Positions 8,419 through 19,345 of a stretch of DNA of 64,000 nt are shown in pieces; positions within the stretch are counted from its first letter, which is position 1, and every line of letters begins with the position of its first letter. A program made the translations under genes and the position numbers. The stretch lies in contig NZ_MAOC01000077.1 of NCBI RefSeq assembly GCF_001884135.1, positions 62,001 through 126,000 of the forward strand. Direction: 5' to 3'. The notes under the pieces are model-generated. The model did not search any database. It was not told where the DNA came from and saw nothing but the letters and a program-made list of their open reading frames with translations. This stretch comes from Bacillus nitratireducens. Lineage in GTDB: Bacteria > Bacillota > Bacilli > Bacillales > Bacillaceae_G.

Positions 8419-8728
8419 AGCTCCCCACATATTTCAAGGCAATACAAGGATTAATTTCCCCTTCTTCCTTCCCTCTCTCTATTCTCTGTTTCATCTGATG
8501 CATACCGATGACATCATTTGTATGAAGGTGAATTTCATTAACATATAGACCTTCTGTACAAAAGGCTTCTACAAATTCTGCCCCATTCTTTTGCCTCCAT
8601 CCCATGTTAAAGTCAAGAGAGAGGATGTTTACCTTATTACTCCGAACAAATTGTAACGCAGATTCTACTGTAGTTGCCAAAACATATCCGTACGGGCAAC
8701 TTCTTTGATCATCCATATATACATTCAT
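8417..8728 (-). CDS. Small receiver-like protein of the cyclic-phosphate processing receiver (cREC) type
   Basis: A 103-residue protein that looks like a compact receiver fold: MNVYMDDQRSCPYGY opens with the acidic pair, ILSLDFNMG holds the equivalent of the phospho-acceptor strand, and EIHLHTNDVIGMHQMKQRI resembles the conserved H-[ST]-x-N-x-x-G motif of the cREC family described by comparative genomics. No DNA-binding or output domain is attached and no kinase is adjacent. The biochemical role is unknown. It may be cotranscribed with the upstream comC gene (14 bp gap). Confidence 0.75.
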   Translation of the reverse strand: MNVYMDDQRSCPYGYVLATTVESALQFVRSNKVNILSLDFNMGWRQKNGAEFVEAFCTEGLYVNEIHLHTNDVIGMHQMKQRIERGKEEGEINPCIALKYVGS

Positions 8729-8742
8729 TTTCTATCTCCCCT

Positions 8743-9465
8743 CTATTTTGCATATATAACCAACACGTAACATATTGCTCCAAGGCTAATAAAAGGTCCA
8801 AACGGAATTGGAGTTCTTATCTTTATACGTTTTAATGCTATACCTATTCCGAAAAAACAAAGGCTAAAGCAAGATGCTAAAAATAAAGTTATAAAAATAC
8901 CTTTCACTCCTATTATAAATCCGAGTAACGAAAGTAGTTTTACATCACCTCCGCCAAGACCTGCTGGATGAATCTTTTGCATGCAATATAACAAAATAAA
9001 TATAGTTCCACTGCCAGCTATACTATCTATCCAAGTAACTAACGGTACAAAAATACATTCTAAAATAAGCAAAAAAGCAAACCAAATTAAAATACGATTA
9101 GGTATTAACATATATACTAAATCTGTAACTGAAATAATAAGCAGTAAAGAAATGAGCGATAAAATGATGATGAGCTCCTGCTCTATTCCAATTACATATA
9201 CAGTAAGAAAAAATAAACTCCCTGTAACGAATTCAAATACTATGTACAAACTTGAGATTTTTCTTTTACAACTCGTACAACGCCCTTTCTGCATACAGAA
9301 TGAAATAATTGGAATCAGTTCTTTCGGCTGTAACGTATACTTGCAGTAATGACAGTACGAACGCGGTGTAATAATAGATTCCCCTACCGGAACTCTCATC
9401 GCAATCACCATAAAAAAAGAACCAAACACCATACCCATTAACAATGCATATAAATAAGTGAACAT
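8743..9465 (-). CDS. comC: Prepilin leader peptidase / N-methyltransferase ComC (A24 family)
   Basis: It cleaves and N-methylates type IV prepilin-like ComG proteins needed for DNA uptake. The 240-residue product has the N-terminal zinc-binding pairs CHYCKYTL and RCTSCKR and the two catalytic aspartates of the A24 family in SVTDLVYMLIPN and GGGDVKLL, within about seven membrane helices. I start at the ATG at 9465, which has AAGGAG eight nt upstream; an upstream ATG at 9492 lies before the ribosome binding site itself. Confidence 0.93.
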   Translation of the reverse strand: MFTYLYALLMGMVFGSFFMVIAMRVPVGESIITPRSYCHYCKYTLQPKELIPIISFCMQKGRCTSCKRKISSLYIVFEFVTGSLFFLTVYVIGIEQELIIILSLISLLLIISVTDLVYMLIPNRILIWFAFLLILECIFVPLVTWIDSIAGSGTIFILLYCMQKIHPAGLGGGDVKLLSLLGFIIGVKGIFITLFLASCFSLCFFGIGIALKRIKIRTPIPFGPFISLGAICYVLVIYAK

Positions 9466-9540
9466 CCCTTCCTCTCCTTTCCAAAAGAACATAACAAAAA
9501 AAGGAGAGAACTTCTACTTCATATTATCTTTATTCTATTA

Positions 9541-9569
9541 AAAAAGCAGGCCGTTTTACGGCCTGCTTT
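9541..9569 (-). terminator. Terminator after lutC
   Basis: AAGCAGGCCG / CGGCCTGCTT stem with a 5 nt loop and A5/T3 flanks, directly after lutC on the minus strand. Confidence 0.9.
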
Positions 9570-9577
9570 CCCCTATT

Positions 9578-11709
<2,132 letters not shown>

Positions 11710-11725
11710 AGCTTATGTTCCCCCT

Positions 11726-12445
11726 TCATGAGCGACTATTCAGTACCTCAGCAATATGCATTACTTTTACTTCTTTACCTAAACGCTCAATACGTCCGCC
11801 AATGTTTAACAAACACCCACAATCTGCACCAATTAAATAATCAGCACCTGTTTCCATTACACTATCTACTTTTTCATCCACCATTTGCTCAGAAATAGGT
11901 GTCATCTTAACTGAAAACGTTCCCCCAAACCCACAACAATTTTGCTCGTTTGGCAGTTTTCTTACAGTTAATCCTTTTACGTTTGATAATAAAATCCCTG
12001 GTGCCTCTTTTACTCCGAGTAGGCGTGTCATATGACAAGATTTATGAATAGTAGCAATCCCTGGTAAACTTGCACCAACGTCTGTAACTTTTAAAACATC
12101 TACAATAAATTGTGTAAATTCATATGTTTTATCAGCAACCTTTTGTGCACGTTTAGCCCATTTTGGATCATCTTTAAAAACATGCGGATACTCATGAAAC
12201 ATTGTCGCACAAGAGCCAGATGGCGTGACGATATATTCTGCATCTTCGAAAGTTTCAATCATATGTTTCATCGCTTCTTTTGCTGCTTCTACATGGCCGC
12301 TATTATAAGCAGGCTGACCACAACAAACTTGTGCTTCTGGAAATTCAATTTCACAACCTAAACGCTCCAATACTTCAACTGTTGCTTTACCGACGTTTGT
12401 TTCAAACATATCGACTAAACAAGTAACAAATAAAGTAACTTTCAT
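11726..12445 (-). CDS. lutA: L-lactate utilization protein LutA (CCG-domain subunit)
   Basis: First gene of the lutABC operon. The 239-residue protein has two cysteine-rich CCG domains (DUF224 type), seen as [10 protein letters not shown] near residue 42 and [10 protein letters not shown] near residue 171, which bind iron-sulfur centres in succinate:quinone and heterodisulfide reductase relatives. It is paralogous in fold to the C-terminal half of GlcF in this window. A palindromic GntR-type operator lies 42-58 bp upstream. Confidence 0.95.
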   Translation of the reverse strand: MKVTLFVTCLVDMFETNVGKATVEVLERLGCEIEFPEAQVCCGQPAYNSGHVEAAKEAMKHMIETFEDAEYIVTPSGSCATMFHEYPHVFKDDPKWAKRAQKVADKTYEFTQFIVDVLKVTDVGASLPGIATIHKSCHMTRLLGVKEAPGILLSNVKGLTVRKLPNEQNCCGFGGTFSVKMTPISEQMVDEKVDSVMETGADYLIGADCGCLLNIGGRIERLGKEVKVMHIAEVLNSRS

Positions 12446-12486
12446 AACTATAATTCCCCCTCATTACAACTTCGCCAACAATCATA

Positions 12487-12503
12487 TGGTCATCAGATGA
12501 CTA
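12487..12503. promoter_or_regulatory. Probable LutR operator in the lutA promoter region
   Basis: TGGTCATCAGATGACTA contains the perfect palindrome GTCATC-A-GATGAC and matches the FadR-subfamily operator pattern TnGTnnnnnnnACnA. It lies between lutR and lutA, upstream of lutA. The regulator assignment is inferred from neighbourhood and the motif class. Confidence 0.72.
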
Positions 12504-12613
12504 AGACTAGAAGAAGTAGGCTCAACCATGGCCTATCCTCTCCCTCTTCCAAAGAAAACGCTTACTTAATCTCTCTCTATTTTATCAGAAAATTAGATTT
12601 TTAAAAGATTAAA

Positions 12614-13333
12614 TTACGAATTTATATCGCTTTTACCTGTGACAATATGTTCTACATTTGTTAAATGATCTAGCATCGCTTGCTGCGCTAATTCCACATC
12701 TTGCTTTAACACCGCATCATATATAGATTGATGCTCCTCTAAAAGTCGTTCTGATGTTGTTTGTTCACCATATAAAATAATGCGTCTTGATTCACCAATT
12801 GTTTCAGCAATCATCTCTGAAACATGATTCATGAGCTCAAGTAAGATGCTATTATGCGAAGATTGTGCGATTCCCATATGGAACTGAAAGTCCGCTTTTT
12901 CACCAGCTTTTTCATCTCCAATGCTTTTTGCCATTTCATCTAACCAATGTTTCATATTTTGCAAATTATCATCCGTACGTTTTGCCGCAGCTGCTCGAAC
13001 TGCCCCCACTTCAAGCACCTTCCGTACTTCTAATAAATTCAAAATATCCTCTTTCTTCATTAATAACTTATTATTTAATGATTTTGTTAATGAAGAAGAA
13101 TCGAAATTCTTTACATATGTACCTTCTCCTTGTTTCATTTCAATTAAGCCCATTGCTCTGAGCGCACTTAGCGCTTCACGAACTGCAGATCTGCCAACTT
13201 GAAACTGCTCTGCTAATTGATGAACAGGAAGTAGCTTGTCACCAGGTTTTAACGTACCATTTTTAATCATTGTTAAAATAGCTTCAGATACTTCTTCGTA
13301 AATTTTTTTTGGTTTAATAGATTTGTACTCCAG
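12614..13333 (-). CDS. lutR: GntR/FadR-family transcriptional regulator LutR, with a CUG start
   Basis: Repressor of the lactate utilization operon. The N-terminal winged helix (PVHQLAEQFQVGRSAVREAL) and the C-terminal all-helical FCD ligand domain are both present. The first ATG (13270) would cut off the first helix. Reading upstream in frame, a CTG at 13333 sits four bases after a perfect GAGGTGAT ribosome binding site and restores the family N terminus (EYKSIKPKKIYEEV). This gives 239 residues, the usual FadR-subfamily length. CTG initiation is inferred. Confidence 0.88.
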   Translation of the reverse strand: MEYKSIKPKKIYEEVSEAILTMIKNGTLKPGDKLLPVHQLAEQFQVGRSAVREALSALRAMGLIEMKQGEGTYVKNFDSSSLTKSLNNKLLMKKEDILNLLEVRKVLEVGAVRAAAAKRTDDNLQNMKHWLDEMAKSIGDEKAGEKADFQFHMGIAQSSHNSILLELMNHVSEMIAETIGESRRIILYGEQTTSERLLEEHQSIYDAVLKQDVELAQQAMLDHLTNVEHIVTGKSDINS

Positions 13334-13503
13334 TTAAATCACCTCAGTATCTTCCAAACAACAATTGTAACGTTTTATAAGAAATTAACATCCATAACTA
13401 TTTTAGAACGAATTAGTAAGAAGTACAAATGTTTTGTTCATAAAATAGTCAAATTTTTGATATTTGTTAGATATTAATCAATATATTTCCGTGTAACTAT
13501 AAA

Positions 13504-13532
13504 GAGCATGTCTCCGAAATTAGAACATGCTC
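13504..13532 (-). terminator. Terminator overlapping the 3' end of the histidine kinase gene
   Basis: AGAGCATGT / ACATGCTCT stem that includes the last codons of the kinase gene, followed on the minus strand by TTTATAG. Confidence 0.6.
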
Positions 13533-14920
13533 TCCTCATCTTGTACTTTTAATTTAATAATAACTGTCGTTCCCTTACCTTTTTCACTTTCTATTCTCCA
13601 CTCACCATCATGTATATGAACAATTTGCCTTACAATTGCAAGGCCTAAACCTGTTCCACCATGTTGACGACTTCTCGCTTTATCTACTCGGTAAAAGCGT
13701 TCTCCGAGATTTTCTAAATGCTCTGTATCAATACCTATTCCTGTATCTTTTATGTGCAATTCACAGTAATCATCAATTTGCTTTAATGTTATTATGATAT
13801 CCCCGTTTTGATTTGTATAACGTATCGCATTATCTAACACATTATGAAGTACTTGTTGCATACGATCATCATCAATCATTACGATAATTTCAGGATTTAA
13901 ATTCGTTGAAATACGAAGTTTTTTTTCTATAAACTGTAACTCGTAAGTATCAAGTACGTCTTCAATAAGCTGTGAAAAAACGATAGGTTGTTTCTTTAGA
14001 GGAAAGTGTTCACCTTCTAGCTGCGCTAAATCTAATAAATCATGAACGAGGCGCTGCATGCGATCTGCTTCTTTATGGATGAGTTGCGTTACTTTTTCCT
14101 GCTGCGGCCCCTTTGCCACACCGTCTAAAATAGCTTCACTATATCCTTTAATATAACTAAGTGGTGTTCTAAGCTCATGCGAAACATTAGCTAAAAACTC
14201 CTTACGCTTTACATCTTCTGTTTCTAAAGAATTTGCCATTTTATTAAACGCTTTTCCCAATCGTCCAATTTCATCTTCTGAAGAAATTGTGATCCGCTCT
14301 GAGAAATCTCCAGTAGCCAAATGATTTGCAACCCGTTCCATTTGCGAAAGCGGTCTTGTAATAGCAATAATAATTTTTCTACCAATCCATACTGTTATTA
14401 GAATCATAGCAAGTGCTAACGGTGCTAAAATAAGGCCCATATCAAATATTAAATCTTTTATACTTTTTAAAGGAATATAGGAGTATACAATACCAACTAA
14501 TTTTTTATTATCTAAAACAGGAATGACAACACCCATAATATTGCGATTAAAATGTTCTTCATACCCTATCTTAGTCACAGTTTTCCCATCTAATAGTGAC
14601 TGTCTATCCCCTTCACTTATAAGAGAATGGTGGTGCACATCGAAAGGCAAACATGCACTTAAATCACGCGGATTATACACGAAAAGAACATCTGAACTAG
14701 ATATTTGATCGTATGCTCTTACTTTCTCTTCAAAAGTGGATACTCCTTCATGTTTATCATATTGCGTAGCAAGACGCTTCCCTTCCATTACTAATGAATC
14801 TTTTAAATTGTCCACGTATAGCTTTTCATATGAGTATAAAGATACAAAATAAAGAAAAGAAACTGTTACACATACTGCACATACTACTGTAAGCCAAAGC
14901 TTTTGTACCATCGTAAACAT
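13520..14920 (-). CDS. Membrane sensor histidine kinase
   Basis: A 466-residue class I sensor kinase. Membrane helices lie at about residues 8-28 and 160-180 and bracket an extracytoplasmic sensing domain of about 130 residues. HAMP, the HisKA box VSHELRTPLSYIKGYS, the N-box LDNAIRYT, and G-boxes DTGIGI and GGTGLGLAIV follow. It begins 3 bp after its response regulator in a three-gene operon headed by a propeller lipoprotein, a likely co-sensor. Its overall layout resembles ResE-like kinases, but the target genes are not evident. Confidence 0.93.
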   Translation of the reverse strand: MFTMVQKLWLTVVCAVCVTVSFLYFVSLYSYEKLYVDNLKDSLVMEGKRLATQYDKHEGVSTFEEKVRAYDQISSSDVLFVYNPRDLSACLPFDVHHHSLISEGDRQSLLDGKTVTKIGYEEHFNRNIMGVVIPVLDNKKLVGIVYSYIPLKSIKDLIFDMGLILAPLALAMILITVWIGRKIIIAITRPLSQMERVANHLATGDFSERITISSEDEIGRLGKAFNKMANSLETEDVKRKEFLANVSHELRTPLSYIKGYSEAILDGVAKGPQQEKVTQLIHKEADRMQRLVHDLLDLAQLEGEHFPLKKQPIVFSQLIEDVLDTYELQFIEKKLRISTNLNPEIIVMIDDDRMQQVLHNVLDNAIRYTNQNGDIIITLKQIDDYCELHIKDTGIGIDTEHLENLGERFYRVDKARSRQHGGTGLGLAIVRQIVHIHDGEWRIESEKGKGTTVIIKLKVQDEESMF

Positions 14921-14923
14921 ACG

Positions 14924-15595
14924 TTACACCTCAAATTTATAACCTACACCCCAAACGGTTTGAATGTAGTTTCCACTTTCTCCGAGCTTTAGACGCATCG
15001 TTTTCACATGCGTATCTACTGTTCTTGTACTTCCTGCATAATCATATCCCCATACCTTTTCAAGTAATTGCTCCCGACTAAATACTTGTCCATTATGTTG
15101 ACAAAGAAAATATAGTAAATCAAACTCTTTAACTGTAAGTGAAACTGCTTGTCCATCCGTCTCAATTCGTCTACTTTTTTCATTAATAAGGATCGGACCA
15201 AATTGAATCTCCTCTTGCTGCTCTTGCTTTGTATACCGTCTTAGTACAGCTTCCATGCGAGCAATTAATTCCCCGGGACTAAATGGCTTTACAATATAAT
15301 CATCGGCTCCCATACGTAAGCCATTTACTCTATTCCACTCTTCACCTTTTGCTGTTAAAAATATAATCGGTACATCCGATGTTTTTCGAATCTCTTTACA
15401 AACTGAAAGTCCATCCATCTCTGGCATCATTATATCTAGTACGACGAAATCATAATGATCATTCTCTAATTTTCGAAGTGCTTCTTTTCCATTTTCAGCT
15501 TCTCCCCACTCGTATCCGAAGTTATCTAAGTACATTCCGACAAGTTGTCTCATATCACTTTCGTCATCTACAACTAGCACTTTATATTTACTCAT
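14924..15595 (-). CDS. OmpR/PhoB-type response regulator
   Basis: The 223-residue protein has a receiver domain with the acidic pair DD at 10-11, phospho-acceptor Asp54 (VVLDIMMP) and Lys near 103 (VKPFSPGE), followed by a winged-helix effector domain (VSLTVKEFDLLYFL, RTVDTHVKTMRLKL). It is the cognate partner of the downstream kinase. Its ATG overlaps the stop of the upstream lipoprotein gene by 4 bp (ATGA), so translation is probably coupled. Confidence 0.94.
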   Translation of the reverse strand: MSKYKVLVVDDESDMRQLVGMYLDNFGYEWGEAENGKEALRKLENDHYDFVVLDIMMPEMDGLSVCKEIRKTSDVPIIFLTAKGEEWNRVNGLRMGADDYIVKPFSPGELIARMEAVLRRYTKQEQQEEIQFGPILINEKSRRIETDGQAVSLTVKEFDLLYFLCQHNGQVFSREQLLEKVWGYDYAGSTRTVDTHVKTMRLKLGESGNYIQTVWGVGYKFEV

Positions 15596-16563
15596 TGCCC
15601 TTCCCCTTCTCTCTCTATGAGTTGAAACGGTCCTTTTCCAACTTTAATTGTTTGTTTTATTTTCATATTCTTCATATCCATAACGCATACTTCATCGCCA
15701 TCATAACTAGCTACATACCCTTCTGCTCCGCTTTTCAAAAATGAAAATGGGTTCGATCCTACTTCTACAGAAGCTACCTCTTGATACGTGCTAACATCAA
15801 ACTTTCTTAGCGTATTTGAACCGTGACTTAGCGCATATACATACTTATCATCCTTTGTTATATTCACAGGCATAAACGGAGCATGTAAAGAACGCACCAT
15901 CTCTCCGCTCTGTAAAGAATACACTAATACTTTCTCATTCACTTGACTTCCATCACCATGTCCACCAATCCATATTTCTTTCCCATCAGCACTAACCGTT
16001 GCTCCCGTTGATGCTGGGGGAATCATAAAGGATTGTATAACCTCTTTTTTCTTTGTATCAATTGTCGTTAGTTTCGTATCATAAAAGTTTAGCACAGTTA
16101 ATCGCTTATCATACTCTACCATCGTTATTGGTCCTTTTCCTGTTGAAACACTCCCTGTCTCTTTCCCTTTTATCGTAAAGAACCTTACCTTTTGAGCATT
16201 TTGATCGGCAGCAAATAATTGTTTTTTGTCTTCTGATACGACTACATTCACAATTCCTTTTCCAGTCTTATATTTGTCCACCTGTCTTCCTTCTGTTAGT
16301 GAGTATACATACATATATTCTAACTGCTTGCCATATACAAGTATTTCCTCATCATTTGGAAGTAGTGCAATTCCTGCCATCGGTTCATTTAATTCCCATG
16401 TCGTGATTAACTTTTTAGATTTTTTATCAATAAAACTAATACTACCTTCTTTTATATTCGTTGTTATAATAACATTTTTATCTTTAGCAATTGGTGTATA
16501 TGAACTTCCTTGACACCCTACTAATAGAAATAAAAAACAGAGAAGAAAAATAAACTTTCTCAA
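15592..16563 (-). CDS. Beta-propeller lipoprotein, first gene of a two-component operon
   Basis: A 323-residue surface lipoprotein. The signal peptide ends in the lipobox LLVGC (lipidated Cys about residue 17). The rest is a chain of YVTN/WD-like blade repeats of about 40 residues, such as GKGIVNVVVSEDKKQLFAAD and GPITMVEYDKRLTVLN. I start at the TTG at 16563, which has a GGAGG site seven nt upstream and puts the signal peptide at the N terminus; the open frame extends 70 codons further without support. Its operon partners suggest that it modulates the sensor kinase from outside the membrane. Confidence 0.85.
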   Translation of the reverse strand: MRKFIFLLCFLFLLVGCQGSSYTPIAKDKNVIITTNIKEGSISFIDKKSKKLITTWELNEPMAGIALLPNDEEILVYGKQLEYMYVYSLTEGRQVDKYKTGKGIVNVVVSEDKKQLFAADQNAQKVRFFTIKGKETGSVSTGKGPITMVEYDKRLTVLNFYDTKLTTIDTKKKEVIQSFMIPPASTGATVSADGKEIWIGGHGDGSQVNEKVLVYSLQSGEMVRSLHAPFMPVNITKDDKYVYALSHGSNTLRKFDVSTYQEVASVEVGSNPFSFLKSGAEGYVASYDGDEVCVMDMKNMKIKQTIKVGKGPFQLIEREGEGQ

Positions 16564-16699
16564 AAGATTCCCTCCATCTTCGGATGATTTCGTTATAATT
16601 GTAAAATAACAAATAAATGTGTGGAAAATGTGAAATCTACCTTTATTAATAAACTTACATATATAATGTACAACAAATAGAATTTGAGGTGTGCAAATT

Positions 16700-17815
16700 A
16701 TGCTTTTTCCTGATTTAGCGAATAAAATTGTACGGGAAGTACGCAGACTAATTACAGAAAATATTATTATCATTAATATACAAGGCGTTATTATCGCAAG
16801 TACAGATGCAGAAAGAATCGGTCAATTTCATGAAGGCGCACTCCGCTGTGCGAAACAAAAAAAGACTGTCATTATTACAAAAGAAGATGAAAGGCGACTG
16901 CAAGGCGTAAAGGCGGGGATGAATCTTCCTTTGCTATTCCATGATGAAGTAATCGGTGTTATTGGAATCACAGGAGAACCTGAAAACATTTCCCAATATG
17001 GAGAGATATTACGTAAAATGACCGAACTATTAATTCATGAAAATTACTTTTTAGAACAGCTAGAACTTGAGCACCGTTCTTATGAAGCTTTTGTTTTTGA
17101 TTGGCTTCAAAATACAGACTGGTCTCCAAGTTTTTTCGATCGTGCAAAAACACTTGGTATTGATTTATATAAGAAGAAACAACTTATTTTGTTCTCTATC
17201 GATCAAAATGACACGATGCTTCAGCGTAAAATTTGGCAACACGTACGCAATATATTAACAAAGGAGCATCTCTTTGTTCGCTGGGGAAATGATCGATTCA
17301 TCTTATTTACGACGATAAGCTCCAAAGAGCAAACTTATCAATTTTTAAAACGATTAAAACAAGACTGTGAAACTTTATTTTCTATTACTTTATATATCGG
17401 AATTGGGCAAACAGTTACACCAAGCAATATGAACTTATCGTACGAACAAGCATTACAAGCTCTTTCAGTATCACTTGAAACGAAAAAAATTGTATTTAAT
17501 GAAGATTTACGTTTAGAAATGTGCTTACAAGATATTTCAACTGAAACGCGGGAACAGTTTCTAGAGCGTACCATCGAAAACTTAGTATCATCTCCTGAAC
17601 TTATGCACACTTTACGTTTATTTATTGATTATAACCAATCCTATAAGCAAACAGCTCAGCAATTACATATACACATTAACACATTGCATTACAGGTTAAA
17701 AAAGATTGAGGAACATACAGAACTTGACCCAAAACAATTCAAAGATTTAAATGTTTTATACTTTGCACTTCTATTATTAGATAATCATACAAAAAAGAAC
17801 GATAAAACAGATTAA
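16700..17815 (+). CDS. CdaR-family regulator (sugar diacid recognition plus PucR-type HTH), probably of glcDF
   Basis: A 371-residue transcription factor. The N-terminal diacid-recognition domain (about 1-130) contains IINIQGVIIASTDAERIGQFHEGA; a central degenerate region follows; the C-terminal PucR/HTH_30 domain reads YKQTAQQLHIHINTLHYRLK. CdaR family members respond to glycolate, glycerate or glucarate. It lies directly upstream of and codirectional with glcD-glcF (118 bp gap), so activation of glycolate use is the likely role. The ATG at 16700 follows GAGGTG with an 8 nt spacer. Confidence 0.85.
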   Translation: MLFPDLANKIVREVRRLITENIIIINIQGVIIASTDAERIGQFHEGALRCAKQKKTVIITKEDERRLQGVKAGMNLPLLFHDEVIGVIGITGEPENISQYGEILRKMTELLIHENYFLEQLELEHRSYEAFVFDWLQNTDWSPSFFDRAKTLGIDLYKKKQLILFSIDQNDTMLQRKIWQHVRNILTKEHLFVRWGNDRFILFTTISSKEQTYQFLKRLKQDCETLFSITLYIGIGQTVTPSNMNLSYEQALQALSVSLETKKIVFNEDLRLEMCLQDISTETREQFLERTIENLVSSPELMHTLRLFIDYNQSYKQTAQQLHIHINTLHYRLKKIEEHTELDPKQFKDLNVLYFALLLLDNHTKKNDKTD

Positions 17816-17932
17816 TCTTTAGATGATTACACATAGAAAGAATCCCCTGACTTTTTTATCATTATAATGAAAGCACTGTTACAACGTTTTTTATTATTAC
17901 TAAATACGTTAACAGTTTGAGGGGGATTTCCA

Positions 17933-19345
17933 ATGTTAGAAAAGCAAATTATTGATTCATTCGTATCCATTGTTGGCGAAGATAATGTAGATACATCCAA
18001 TATGGGGCGTTTAACTTATAGTTATGATGCCACTCCAAACTTCCAAGCGATGCCTGATGCAGTCATTGCTCCTCGTAATACAAATGAAGTAGCAGACGTG
18101 TTAAAAGTGTGTAACACTCATAAAATTCCTGTATATGTTCGCGGGTCTGGAACAAATCTTTGTGCTGGAACGTGTCCACTTGAAGGCGGCATTGTTCTTA
18201 TTTTCCGCCATATGAACAATATTTTAGAAATTGACGAAGAGAATTTAACAATTACTGTACAAGCTGGTGTTATTACACTTGATATTATTAATGCAGTAGA
18301 AGAAAAAGGTTTATTTTATCCACCAGATCCAAGCTCTATGAAAATTTCTACAATCGGCGGTAACATTAATGAAAACTCAGGTGGATTGCGCGGATTAAAA
18401 TATGGCGTAACACGTGATTATGTAATGGGGCTTGAGCTTGTCTTACCAAACGGCGACATCATTCATACTGGCGGTAAATTAGCAAAAGATGTAGCTGGTT
18501 ACGATTTAACTCGTCTATTTATCGGTTCTGAAGGAACACTTGGTGTGGTTACGGAAGCGATATTAAAACTTGTTCCTATGCCTGAAACGAAGAAAACAAT
18601 GCTCGCACTATATGAAGATATTAACGAAGCTGCACGTGCTGTTTCTGCTATTATTGCAAATAAAATCATTCCTGCGACACTTGAGTTTTTAGATCAACCG
18701 ACAATTGAAGTTGTAGAAGAGTTTGCACAAATCGGTTTACCAACTGACGTCAAGGCAATTTTATTAATTGAACAAGATGGACCGCCCGAAGTTGTCAATC
18801 GAGATATTGAAAAAATGGCTAACGTTTGTCGTTCTATGAATGCAGTCGATGTTCGCGTTGCAAAAGATGAAGCGGAAGCAGATGCGCTTCGTACAGCACG
18901 TCGTAGTGCACTATCAGCACTTGCAAGATTAAAGCCTACTACAATATTAGAAGATGCGACGGTACCACGTTCACAAATTGCTCCAATGGTTGAAGCAATT
19001 AATGCAATTGCAAAGAAATATAATATTCCTATTTGTACTTTTGGTCATGCTGGTGACGGCAACTTACACCCAACTTGTATGACAGATGCCCGTAATGAAG
19101 AAGAAATGCACCGAGCTGAACAAGCTTTTGCTGAAATATTTGCGAAAGCAATTGAACTTGGTGGCACAATTACTGGTGAACATGGTGTTGGCGCGATGAA
19201 AGCTCCTTATTTAGAAATGAAATTAGGTAAAGAAGGTATTGCAGCTATGCAAGGAATTAAACAAGCCTTCGATCCAAATAACATTATGAATCCAGGTAAA
19301 ATGTTCGCGAAAGACTCTCGTAAAAGAGTGGTGGTTGAGCGATGA
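17933..19345 (+). CDS. glcD: Glycolate oxidase FAD subunit GlcD
   Basis: Oxidises glycolate (or a related 2-hydroxy acid such as D-lactate) to the 2-oxo acid with FAD. The 470-residue protein has the PCMH-type FAD-binding domain (VRGSGTNLCAGT, PPDPSSMKISTIGGN, GSEGTLGVVTEA) and the C-terminal oxidase domain with FGHAGDGNLHPT and GGTITGEHGVG. The ATG follows GAGGGGG. It overlaps glcF by 4 bp. Specificity cannot be settled from sequence; D-lactate dehydrogenase activity is a real alternative. Confidence 0.9.
   Translation: MLEKQIIDSFVSIVGEDNVDTSNMGRLTYSYDATPNFQAMPDAVIAPRNTNEVADVLKVCNTHKIPVYVRGSGTNLCAGTCPLEGGIVLIFRHMNNILEIDEENLTITVQAGVITLDIINAVEEKGLFYPPDPSSMKISTIGGNINENSGGLRGLKYGVTRDYVMGLELVLPNGDIIHTGGKLAKDVAGYDLTRLFIGSEGTLGVVTEAILKLVPMPETKKTMLALYEDINEAARAVSAIIANKIIPATLEFLDQPTIEVVEEFAQIGLPTDVKAILLIEQDGPPEVVNRDIEKMANVCRSMNAVDVRVAKDEAEADALRTARRSALSALARLKPTTILEDATVPRSQIAPMVEAINAIAKKYNIPICTFGHAGDGNLHPTCMTDARNEEEMHRAEQAFAEIFAKAIELGGTITGEHGVGAMKAPYLEMKLGKEGIAAMQGIKQAFDPNNIMNPGKMFAKDSRKRVVVER

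Noticed and set aside
17868-17881. CcpA cre-like site before glcD (TGAAAGCACTGTTA)
   Set aside because: It lacks the central CG and has another mismatch, so it is too weak to call.
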